A stretch of DNA of 5,247 bases from Gorillibacterium sp. (GCA_014380705.1 JACMJI010000403.1:1-5247), one strand, 5' to 3'; positions 1 through 5,246 are shown, counted from the stretch's first letter. Notes: generated by a model not told the origin, from the letters alone. Numbers and translations are program-made.

Positions 1-24
1 ATAAGAAATTTGGTTCCCTTCCAT
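1..24 (-). CDS. 5' end of a further gene, product unknown (partial)
   Basis: An ATG at 24-22 on the minus strand opens a frame reading MEGNQISY before the window ends, so only eight codons are visible. The start is called because a strong Shine-Dalgarno (AGGAGGAG, positions 37-30) lies 5 bases upstream. The gene follows the GH42 gene after 88 bp with no recognisable terminator between them, so it is probably the next gene of the same transcription unit. Eight residues are too few to assign a function. A role in the same carbohydrate locus would be a guess from context only. Confidence 0.6.
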
Positions 25-29
25 GATTT

Positions 30-37
30 CTCCTCCT
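30..37 (-). promoter_or_regulatory. strong ribosome binding site of the partial gene at 24-1
   Basis: Read on the minus strand, AGGAGGAG lies 5 bases before the ATG at 24-22. It is the best Shine-Dalgarno match in the window and is the main reason for calling a gene from only eight codons. Confidence 0.65.
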
Positions 38-53
38 CGGTTACACACAAACC

Positions 54-145
54 ATATTCGTCCGCTTACATTGTTGTTTGGCCTACTTCCTTAAGCAGTT
101 ATATTCGTCCTCTTACATTGTTGCTTGGCCTACATCGTTAAGCAG
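54..145. repeat. imperfect 47-bp-period tandem duplication over the GH42 3' end
   Basis: Copy 1 (54-98) and copy 2 (101-145) are each 45 bp, separated by 2 bp, and match at 41 of 45 positions by hand alignment. Copy 2 carries the last ten codons and stop of the GH42 gene. Copy 1 lies beyond the stop. Read in its own phase on the minus strand it would encode LLKEVGQTTM-stop, against LLNDVGQATM-stop in the gene itself. The second copy is therefore a non-coding duplicate of the gene end that still holds a TAA. It could be an old slipped-strand duplication, or the remnant of a paralogous copy lost by recombination. Confidence 0.85.
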
Positions 146-1735
146 ACCCTTCCACTGTTCAACCGTACAATCTTTCTTAACTACCCATACTTGACCACTC
201 CCGTACTTGTTCTCAAGAAGGATCGTTTCCTGTGAGGAGCTATCGTTAATAAAGTCATTCCCTTCCCAGTTGAGAAGTGTTTTATACAGGGGTGGAAGCT
301 GTCTAAAATACACATTATCCGTATTCTTCCTAAACAAGTCGGATGTAACGATTAGCTTTCCACCATTGCCAACAAATTCGATGAGGGCTGCTTCGAGCTC
401 AGCATTGTAAATGATTTGCCAAGGTAGAATCAGCAATTGCAGCTCTTGCAGCTTTTCTTTGGTAAATGCAAACTGCACAGCGATATTTTCCTCGAAAAGG
501 CTTCTATAAACCGTATTTACCATGTATTTGGGATAAACAAGCTTATCCTCAATGTTTGATGCCCAGGTAGAAATCCAATAGGCCCATGAACTATCAAAAT
601 CATAATAAATCCCTACTTTGGGTTGAACAAATTCACCCTTACTGACCTCTTCCCTATGATTGTCCGCCCACTGCTTAATCACATGGTAGTTGGGCTCTAG
701 CTCCCCCGTCATCGTTACTAATCCTTTAAACCCCTGCTCCTGACCCGACGCAAAGGGGATGAATGTAAAAGGCATAAACCACTCACAGCCCGATTTATGA
801 ATTAACTCCATTTCATTATATAGGTTTGGACTGCCTGTACCAAATTCCATCATCCAAAACTTATCGTTCTTCACGCTTCTTGTTAAGTCGGAATAAAAAC
901 CAATTTCAAGTAAGCTGTCACTGTAAATATCCATGCCGGCAATATCGAGGCTTTTGAACAGCTCATAAACGTTTACATTATCCCCAAAACGGAAGGTATC
1001 CGTATTCGTCGTGATGTCCTTGTCTGTATATTTTCTCAGAATATCCACCTGCATATTGCAAAAGTCAACAATGGATTTAGAGGAAAACCGTGTAAACTCC
1101 AGTTCCAGACTCGGATGATGATTCATGTCCATATCACTTGCAAACCGCATAGGCACAGGGATCTGTGACCACTGTTGATAGCTTTGTGACCAAAACTGAT
1201 TGCCCCAGCGCTCATTAAGCTCCTCGACACGATGGTACTTTTCCGATAAGAAATGCTGAAACTCCTTACGGCAATTATCACAATAACAGCGTTTCTGCTC
1301 CCCTCCGAGTTCATTATCAATCTGCCATGCAGCCACATTGGGATGCTTTCCGTATCGCTCCCCTAACTTTTCAACGATATTCCTTGAATACGCTATATAC
1401 TTAGCGGAGTTAAAACAGCGATGCTGCCTCGCACCGAAGCCCGATCTTCTGCCCTCTCTGTTAACCGGCATGACCTCTGGAAATTCCTCCACAAGCCATA
1501 TGGGCGGGCAAGCGGTTGGTGTCCCGAGAATAATCTCTATTCCATACTCCTCAGCTGTTTGAATACTATCATCTAGCCAAGACCAATTATAGGTGTCTTT
1601 CTCAGGCTGCAGCAGGCTCCAGGAGAATTCCGCCATTCTAACGCGCTTTATGCCTGCATCCCGGATCTGCTCAAAATGCGTACCCCAATCCCTTCTGCTG
1701 TTATATTCAGGATAGTAAGCAATGCCAAGTTTCAT
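113..1735 (-). CDS. GH42 family beta-galactosidase, short form
   Basis: This 540-residue protein is a glycoside hydrolase family 42 enzyme, expected to remove terminal beta-D-galactosyl residues from oligosaccharides by a retaining mechanism. It has no signal peptide and is probably cytoplasmic. An (alpha/beta)8 barrel fills about residues 1-365, starting with MKLGIAYYPE. Further family motifs are GTPTACPPIWL (71-81) and RQHRCFNS (103-110). The predicted acid/base is E142 in WQIDNE and the predicted nucleophile is E297 in WMMEFGTG. C107, C150, C152 and C155 match the zinc-binding cysteine cluster of many family members. Residues about 372-535 resemble the second, Rossmann-like trimerisation domain. 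At 540 residues it is shorter than the roughly 650-690 typical of the family, consistent with loss of the C-terminal beta domain. The rim after the nucleophile (FMPFTFIPFASGQEQGF, 320-336) departs from the usual FxWR pattern, so specificity may not be simple lactose-type galactosides. The ATG is preceded by GAGGGAG at 1749-1743. Confidence 0.9.
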   Translation of the reverse strand: MKLGIAYYPEYNSRRDWGTHFEQIRDAGIKRVRMAEFSWSLLQPEKDTYNWSWLDDSIQTAEEYGIEIILGTPTACPPIWLVEEFPEVMPVNREGRRSGFGARQHRCFNSAKYIAYSRNIVEKLGERYGKHPNVAAWQIDNELGGEQKRCYCDNCRKEFQHFLSEKYHRVEELNERWGNQFWSQSYQQWSQIPVPMRFASDMDMNHHPSLELEFTRFSSKSIVDFCNMQVDILRKYTDKDITTNTDTFRFGDNVNVYELFKSLDIAGMDIYSDSLLEIGFYSDLTRSVKNDKFWMMEFGTGSPNLYNEMELIHKSGCEWFMPFTFIPFASGQEQGFKGLVTMTGELEPNYHVIKQWADNHREEVSKGEFVQPKVGIYYDFDSSWAYWISTWASNIEDKLVYPKYMVNTVYRSLFEENIAVQFAFTKEKLQELQLLILPWQIIYNAELEAALIEFVGNGGKLIVTSDLFRKNTDNVYFRQLPPLYKTLLNWEGNDFINDSSSQETILLENKYGSGQVWVVKKDCTVEQWKGLLNDVGQATM

Positions 1736-1742
1736 AATGTTC

Positions 1743-1749
1743 GCTCCCT
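1743..1749 (-). promoter_or_regulatory. ribosome binding site of the GH42 gene
   Basis: GAGGGAG on the minus strand lies 7 bases before the ATG at 1735-1733. It supports this start, as does the family-typical N-terminus MKLGIAYYPE directly after it. Confidence 0.6.
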
Positions 1750-1759
1750 CTACATGACT

Positions 1760-1787
1760 ATTAAATAGGATATCTCAACTCGTTTAA
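1760..1787 (-). promoter_or_regulatory. weak candidate promoter before the GH42 gene
   Basis: In the 60-bp gap after the cyclase gene, TTAAAC (1787-1782) and TTTAAT (1765-1760) are 16 bases apart on the minus strand. The -10 matches TATAAT at five of six positions, but the -35 matches TTGACA at only three. It could give the GH42 gene its own transcript, but read-through from the cyclase gene is equally likely because no terminator separates them. Confidence 0.22.
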
Positions 1788-1795
1788 CCTAAGTC

Positions 1796-3025
1796 TTATT
1801 TACTCACACAATTTCTGCCCTTTTTCTTGGCACGGTATAAAGCGGTATCGGCGGATTTCATCACCGAATCTGGCGTTTTGTATTTTTCATTTTTTTGGGA
1901 GACGCCGATACTTACGGTTATAAATATTTGTTTTCCCGGTTTTGAGCTTTGGGCTCTACTTTTGGCTGAGTTTTTGGATCTCCCTTTTCCACGCAAGGTA
2001 AAACCCCTTTTTGAAATTCTTTCTCTAAGCTCCTCAAGGTGGGGAAGGACATCACTTATACTTTTGCCAGGAAAAAGAATCGTGAATTCCTCTCCGCCAT
2101 AACGGAAGGATTTCCCTCCACCCGTAACATCCTTTATCGTAGAAGCAACGAGCTTTAAAACCTCATCTCCCGTATCATGCCCATACGTATCATTGAACTT
2201 TTTAAAAAAATCGATATCCAGCATCGCTATGGCATAGTTCATCCCTAATTTCATCATATCCTGCTTGAGTGCCCGTCGCGATGGGAGCCCCGTAAGTTCA
2301 TCCGAGAATGCCATGGAATACGAATCTTGAACGATGGAGAGGATTAGAATAATTCCTGAAGCTGTAAAAAATATCGGATAAAGGATGGGGCTGTTATTAT
2401 TGTGCAGCACGATAAGCAAGGCAGACAATACCCCGATAAAGGAAACATCCTGCGTGGATTTGTTGGAAAACTGCCTAATAATAAGTATGATCAATGCTGC
2501 CAGAAAGACTAGAATTGCCACCTGTGATAGTGGAGTTATTGATTGAAGGTCCACGGGTAAAAAATCTCTGTTCAATACAGTGAGGTACTGTCTATGGTCT
2601 AAGTTAATGAGCCAAAACGCGAGCAACACTTGAGACAGAATAAGTCCTATCCTCATAAACCCCCAAAAACTAAATATCCCTCGTTCTTTAAAAAAGGAAA
2701 ATAGCGCGATGTTAAGAGGGATTGCTATTGAGATGATCAGATAAATATCAGCCCTATGTGTTGGCTTGCCAAGGACCTGTGGCAAATTGTTCATGGTAGC
2801 TAAACATAGCGTAAGAATGACGAGGATGAAAAATTCTCGACTGCGGTTAAACTTCCAAGAAATAGCCCCCGCTATAAGAAATATTGCATAAGGGGAAAGC
2901 TCGATAACGTCTAACTGCGGCTTGGACATCGTGTTCGTCTTTGTATAAAATATATAGGCTAGCACCGTTATAATGAATGGTATGGTCATCGAAAAAGCGG
3001 CTTTAAACATAGTCTTCAAATTCAA
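1796..3025 (-). CDS. membrane-bound diguanylate cyclase (GGDEF domain, GGEEF active site)
   Basis: This 409-residue inner-membrane protein should condense two GTP into the second messenger cyclic di-GMP. Residues 1-235 hold about eight hydrophobic segments (near 9-27, 46-58, 65-79, 93-111, 120-141, 164-184, 195-209 and 215-232) that match no sensor domain I can name. The GGDEF domain starts at DELTGLPSRRAL (242-253). It continues with the metal-site motif LDIDFFKKFNDTYGHD (269-284; D270), the active loop GGEEF at 310-314, ITVSIGV (369-375) and ALYRAKKKGRN (395-405). GGEEF is a competent variant of GGDEF. The RxxD inhibitory site expected at 301-304 reads TGGG, so classical product inhibition is unlikely. 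A basic stretch at about 345-365 is inserted before the ITVSIGV strand. No EAL domain is present. TTG is preferred as the start because GAAGGG lies 5 bases upstream; the next ATG (residue 6) has a poorer site. The GH42 gene follows after 60 bp. Confidence 0.9.
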   Translation of the reverse strand: MNLKTMFKAAFSMTIPFIITVLAYIFYTKTNTMSKPQLDVIELSPYAIFLIAGAISWKFNRSREFFILVILTLCLATMNNLPQVLGKPTHRADIYLIISIAIPLNIALFSFFKERGIFSFWGFMRIGLILSQVLLAFWLINLDHRQYLTVLNRDFLPVDLQSITPLSQVAILVFLAALIILIIRQFSNKSTQDVSFIGVLSALLIVLHNNNSPILYPIFFTASGIILILSIVQDSYSMAFSDELTGLPSRRALKQDMMKLGMNYAIAMLDIDFFKKFNDTYGHDTGDEVLKLVASTIKDVTGGGKSFRYGGEEFTILFPGKSISDVLPHLEELRERISKRGFTLRGKGRSKNSAKSRAQSSKPGKQIFITVSIGVSQKNEKYKTPDSVMKSADTALYRAKKKGRNCVSK

Positions 3026-3030
3026 TAATT

Positions 3031-3036
3031 CCCTTC
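3031..3036 (-). promoter_or_regulatory. ribosome binding site that decides the TTG start of the cyclase
   Basis: GAAGGG on the minus strand lies 5 bases before TTG at 3025-3023. The alternative ATG at 3010-3008 has only a GAAG trinucleotide-plus-one match close upstream. The TTG start is therefore favoured, adding five residues (start codon, N, L, K, T) to the protein. Confidence 0.5.
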
Positions 3037-3062
3037 GTGGGTTATTTCCTCTGTCTACTATG

Positions 3063-3090
3063 TTATCGGTTATTAGGGGTCGCTAGCTTA
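3063..3090 (-). promoter_or_regulatory. candidate sigma-D-like (flagellar-type) promoter before the cyclase
   Basis: On the minus strand TAAG (3090-3087) is followed after 16 bases by ACCGATAA (3070-3063). Bacillus sigma-D promoters are known as TAAA, a gap of about 15, then GCCGATAT, so the -10 half matches at six of eight positions and the -35 at three of four. A transcript would begin near 3056, giving a leader of about 30 bases before TTG. No convincing sigma-A promoter was found in the same leader. Low-complexity matches of this size can arise by chance. Confidence 0.25.
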
Positions 3091-3116
3091 TACATAATCT
3101 TAGGTTTTCTATCCTA

Positions 3117-3130
3117 TGAGCTTCGGCTCA
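3117..3130 (+). other. small hairpin with a C(TTCG)G tetraloop
   Basis: TGAGC (3117-3121), TTCG and GCTCA (3126-3130) form a perfect 5-bp stem with a tetraloop that is unusually stable as plus-strand RNA. No T-run follows on either strand, so it is not a terminator by itself. Its role is unknown and it may be chance. It lies between the terminator and the cyclase leader. Confidence 0.3.
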
Positions 3131-3147
3131 GCAATCATGGACAAGGA

Positions 3148-3191
3148 AAAGGGCTGTCCCCAAAATCTTGAAAGACAGGGGAAAGCCCTTT
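3148..3191 (-). terminator. rho-independent terminator after the GNAT gene
   Basis: AAAGGGCT (3148-3155) pairs with AGCCCTTT (3184-3191). After one G/A mismatch, TCCCC (3157-3161) pairs with GGGGA (3178-3182), giving 13 base pairs around a 16-base loop. On the minus strand the stem runs into TTTTCC, a short T-tract, 22 bases after the GNAT stop codon. It closes the Gfo/Idh-GNAT unit and separates it from the cyclase-GH42 unit. The plus-strand side lacks a good T-run and no plus-strand gene ends here. Confidence 0.75.
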
Positions 3192-3213
3192 CTATTCTAT
3201 GAAGCAAAAGACT

Positions 3214-3777
3214 CTATTCACACGTCCGATCTTTAGCGGGTGTACAGTCCATTCCGGTAGCTTCGGCAATGGCGATCCAGCGCTGCCCATGATCGGCTGC
3301 GGCCAACACGGGGACAAAACCAAGCTTCAAGTAAATCACGATGGCAGACAACCTAAAATCATCCGTGTTCAGAACGGCTCGTGTCCGTCCTTCCTCTCTC
3401 ATGCGGTGAAGAGCAGCCAAGCTGACCTGTAAGCCAAAACCTTTGCCAGCATGGGAAGCGAGTGCTCCAACCATGTGGAGATATCCCGTGTCCTCCCCCC
3501 ACTCCGGTCTGTACCAAGCGGATGCGGTGGCCGCGGGAGTAGGTCCGGAGCGCAAGAACCAAACTCGCTCCGGAAGATAAGGCTCGTCATTCATCATGAA
3601 CTCCGTGAAATTGTGCTTGCCCTGGAACGCTTCATCAATAATGTGCTCCCAGGCTGACTCATCTCCTGGGTGGTAACTGCTAAGCGTACACCCTTGGGGG
3701 ATGCTTGTCGGTGGTAAAGTGGATAAGTCCTCCCGGACCATAAGTAACTGAGTTGGTGTAACCTGAGATTCAGTCAT
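3214..3777 (-). CDS. GNAT family N-acetyltransferase
   Basis: This 187-residue soluble protein belongs to the Gcn5-related acetyltransferase fold, which moves an acetyl group from acetyl-CoA to an amine; the acceptor cannot be read from sequence. Motif A begins at GYLHMVGAL (98-106), a central strand. It is followed by HAGKGFG (109-115), the pyrophosphate-binding loop, and helix LQVSLAALHRMREEG (116-130). The later part has AVLNTDDFRLSAIVIYLKLG (134-153) then FVPV, the usual C-terminal half with the helix before a GF turn. The first loop residue, usually R or Q, is H109 here, a mild departure. The N-terminal third (1-60) is divergent. The ATG lies 13 bp after the stop of the Gfo/Idh gene, and GGAGGG sits in that gap directly after the TAG. 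The two are therefore very probably one transcript and perhaps translationally coupled. Acetylation of an amino sugar or of an antibiotic are both possible; neither is shown. Confidence 0.85.
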   Translation of the reverse strand: MTESQVTPTQLLMVREDLSTLPPTSIPQGCTLSSYHPGDESAWEHIIDEAFQGKHNFTEFMMNDEPYLPERVWFLRSGPTPAATASAWYRPEWGEDTGYLHMVGALASHAGKGFGLQVSLAALHRMREEGRTRAVLNTDDFRLSAIVIYLKLGFVPVLAAADHGQRWIAIAEATGMDCTPAKDRTCE

Positions 3778-3784
3778 GATCTAT

Positions 3785-3790
3785 CCCTCC
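3785..3790 (-). promoter_or_regulatory. ribosome binding site of the GNAT gene, abutting the upstream stop
   Basis: GGAGGG on the minus strand begins immediately after the TAG (3793-3791) of the Gfo/Idh gene and lies 7 bases before the ATG at 3777-3775. This arrangement suggests translational coupling between the two genes. Confidence 0.65.
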
Positions 3791-4942
3791 CTATAACTTG
3801 AGAATTTGGTCTTTGTACCCGGTTGCACGTCGGAAGTCTGGCATTTCCATCGCTCTGCCCCCGTTCATAACAGAAAGCTCGGATAACAGGGCTACAGCCG
3901 TCCATTCGCAGGCATCATATACGTCAATCGCGGGTTTGGTTTGTTTCTGAATGGCATCTACAAAGTCCTGCACGATGAAAAAGTCCCCGCCCCAATGACC
4001 AGCCGACTTCTGTTCCTCGGTCATACTCCTGTAACGCTCCGGCATCAGGTGTTGGTAGTCCGCCAGCGGCTGCCATTCCGGGTTATCGGAAGTGCACCCA
4101 TTCGTGGAAAGCCAAATCTTATGGGTGTCTCCTAATCCCCGGGGTGCCTCGTAGCAGCCCTTTGTTCCTTGAAGTGTGTAATAGCTTAAATTATGCGGGC
4201 GCTGTGATATACAGTCAACACGAAGTTTAATCAGCTTGCCGCTTTCCATCTGACACATGGTAATGGACGTGTCCTCCTGCCGGAATTCCGGTGACGTGTG
4301 CCATCCCGTGCCGTAGCAGGAAACCGATTTAATTCGGTCATTTCCAAACCACTGCATGACGGGTCCTAGGCTATGTGTTGGGTAGAAGGCTCCGCGTTTC
4401 CCAAGCTGCCAGTATTTACGCCAGGAGGTACGGGTGGCAGCATCGTTGTAGGTTTCCCGGTTGTAGCCGACAGCTAGATTCCTTATATCGTGAATATATT
4501 CCCCTTCTCCAAAATAAACCTCTCCAAACATCCCCTCTTTGACCATATTCAGAATCAATTGGTTCTCGGGAATATAACAGTAATTTTCCGCCATCATATA
4601 GACCTTGCCGGTCTGTTCAACGGTTTCCTTCAGCCACCAGAGCTCATCTAGCGTGACGCCAGCCGTAACCTCGCTCATCACATGCTTGCCAGCCTGCAGC
4701 GCCTGAATGGTCTGTGGAACGTGAAGCTGCATCGGTGTTGATACCACTACTGCATCAATGTCCGATTCCAGCATGTCCTCGTAAATTCGATACGTATTAG
4801 CAATTCCATGCTTTTGCGACTGCTCGAGTAATAAATCTCCATCCAAGTCGCATAGGGCTGTCACCTCTATATCAGGTATAGCCTGGAAACCCGCAAGATT
4901 GCTTAATCCCCTGGCACCTACGATGCCAACTTTAATCGTCAT
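3791..4942 (-). CDS. Gfo/Idh/MocA family NAD(P)-dependent protein, GH109-like
   Basis: This 383-residue protein has an N-terminal Rossmann domain (about 1-125): GIVGARG at 6-12 is the dinucleotide loop and CDLDGD (31-36) follows the second strand. An alpha/beta C-terminal domain (about 126-360) follows. Most relatives are sugar dehydrogenases or oxidoreductases that keep NAD(P) bound. Several motifs recall, from memory, the GH109 branch, where bound NAD+ drives glycoside cleavage by transient oxidation: EVTAGVTLDELWWL (91-104), MMAENYCY (117-124), EGEYIHDIR (146-154) and YPTHSLGPV (187-195). The usual EKP of dehydrogenases is replaced by SEVTAG. Candidate active-site residues by this analogy are Y149 and H190. 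No signal peptide is seen, unlike many characterised GH109 enzymes. The longer frame from 5098 is rejected: ATG at 4942-4940 puts the Rossmann loop at the normal position and has AAAGGT 10 bases upstream. The GNAT gene follows after 13 bp. Confidence 0.88.
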   Translation of the reverse strand: MTIKVGIVGARGLSNLAGFQAIPDIEVTALCDLDGDLLLEQSQKHGIANTYRIYEDMLESDIDAVVVSTPMQLHVPQTIQALQAGKHVMSEVTAGVTLDELWWLKETVEQTGKVYMMAENYCYIPENQLILNMVKEGMFGEVYFGEGEYIHDIRNLAVGYNRETYNDAATRTSWRKYWQLGKRGAFYPTHSLGPVMQWFGNDRIKSVSCYGTGWHTSPEFRQEDTSITMCQMESGKLIKLRVDCISQRPHNLSYYTLQGTKGCYEAPRGLGDTHKIWLSTNGCTSDNPEWQPLADYQHLMPERYRSMTEEQKSAGHWGGDFFIVQDFVDAIQKQTKPAIDVYDACEWTAVALLSELSVMNGGRAMEMPDFRRATGYKDQILKL

Positions 4943-4952
4943 AAGACACTCT

Positions 4953-4958
4953 ACCTTT
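4953..4958 (-). promoter_or_regulatory. ribosome binding site of the Gfo/Idh gene
   Basis: AAAGGT on the minus strand lies 10 bases before ATG at 4942-4940. It is only moderate in strength and spacing, but with the Rossmann motif beginning at residue 4 it decides the start against the ATG 52 codons upstream. Confidence 0.4.
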
Positions 4959-4970
4959 CTTTCCGTGGGT

Positions 4971-4984
4971 TGAAAGCGATAATT
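4971..4984 (+). promoter_or_regulatory. cre-like site (CcpA operator candidate)
   Basis: TGAAAGCGATAATT, with the T at 4970, matches the published degenerate cre consensus WTGNAANCGNWNNCW at every fixed position except one (T at 4983 for C). It lies 29 bp before the Gfo/Idh start and just downstream of the candidate -10 at 4995-4990. An operator there would overlap the transcription start and cause glucose repression, the usual arrangement for sugar-use genes in Bacillota. The consensus is loose, so chance matches occur. Confidence 0.38.
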
Positions 4985-4989
4985 CTTAC

Positions 4990-5018
4990 CTTTTATGAAA
5001 TCCTGACAGCCATCACAA
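4990..5018 (-). promoter_or_regulatory. weak candidate promoter before the Gfo/Idh gene
   Basis: On the minus strand TTGTGA (5018-5013) and TAAAAG (4995-4990) are 17 bases apart. Each matches the sigma-A consensus at four of six positions. An A-rich run (about 5029-5019) sits directly upstream of the -35, as an UP element would. The gap after the preceding gene is 124 bp with no clear terminator, so read-through from the beta-helix gene is an alternative. Confidence 0.3.
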
Positions 5019-5066
5019 ATTTTTTTGTTGCACAGCTTCAACCGAACACATTGCTTAAGCCTTACC

Positions 5067-5246
5067 CTAACCGAGAATAGAAGCCTCTCCATCCGCAATC
5101 ATACGAACGGGTCCTTCGCTCCATTGATTGTTTCTGATCACAACCTGCTTGCACTCTGTCCACTCTACCATGAGTGGATTTTCTGCTAAATCGAAGGATT
5201 CGCCTCTGCCGCCAGTTATGGTATTCGCTTCAAACAGCAATCCGTC
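5067..5246 (-). CDS. C-terminal end of a probable right-handed beta-helix protein (partial)
   Basis: Reading the minus strand from 5246, an open frame of 59 codons ends at TAG (5069-5067); the gene begins beyond the window. The visible residues alternate hydrophobic and polar positions with asparagine turns: GLLFEANTITGG near the start, then PLMVEWTECKQVVIRNNQW and PVRMIADGEASILG at the end. Motifs like VVIRNN and FEANTIT are typical of successive coils of right-handed beta-helix proteins, which include polysaccharide lyases and GH28- or GH110-type glycosidases. That would suit the glycosidase-like genes downstream. The family call is inference from about two coils. That the frame is coding is supported by its being open to the window edge, by its clean protein-like composition, and by its position on the same strand upstream of the Gfo/Idh gene. 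Confidence 0.6.
   Translation of the reverse strand, partial: DGLLFEANTITGGRGESFDLAENPLMVEWTECKQVVIRNNQWSEGPVRMIADGEASILG

Noticed and set aside
1338..1562. Plus-strand frame of 74 codons antisense to the GH42 gene
   Set aside because: It lies wholly opposite well-conserved GH42 motifs and has no Shine-Dalgarno or family resemblance.
1827..2102. Plus-strand frame of 91 codons antisense to the GGDEF domain
   Set aside because: It mirrors the conserved cyclase domain, so its openness follows from that codon use. No independent start signal was seen.
3148..3191. The GGGCTGTCCCC hairpin as a miniature transposable element
   Set aside because: The arms resemble some transposon ends, but no flanking target duplication was seen and the minus-strand T-tract after the GNAT stop is explained by a terminator. 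It is kept only as a question under the composition finding.
3199..3432. Plus-strand frame of 77 codons opposite the GNAT gene
   Set aside because: It is antisense to the conserved acetyltransferase motifs and begins right beside the terminator hairpin without a convincing ribosome binding site.
3359..3590. Two minus-strand frames of 63-67 codons inside the GNAT gene
   Set aside because: They are other-frame shadows of the GNAT gene in a GC-rich stretch, with no recognisable domain and no good ribosome binding site.
5016..5030. Short palindrome-like A/T run (ACAAA ... TTTGT) as a repressor operator or terminator
   Set aside because: The symmetry comes mostly from a homopolymeric run, there is no GC stem, and an A-rich element upstream of the -35 explains it as well.
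4943..5098. N-terminal extension of the Gfo/Idh protein by 52 residues from an ATG at 5098
   Set aside because: The extension is basic and cysteine-rich with no family resemblance. It overlaps the end of the beta-helix frame, contains the cre-like and promoter candidates, and would push the Rossmann loop far from its normal N-terminal place. ATG at 4942 fits the family.
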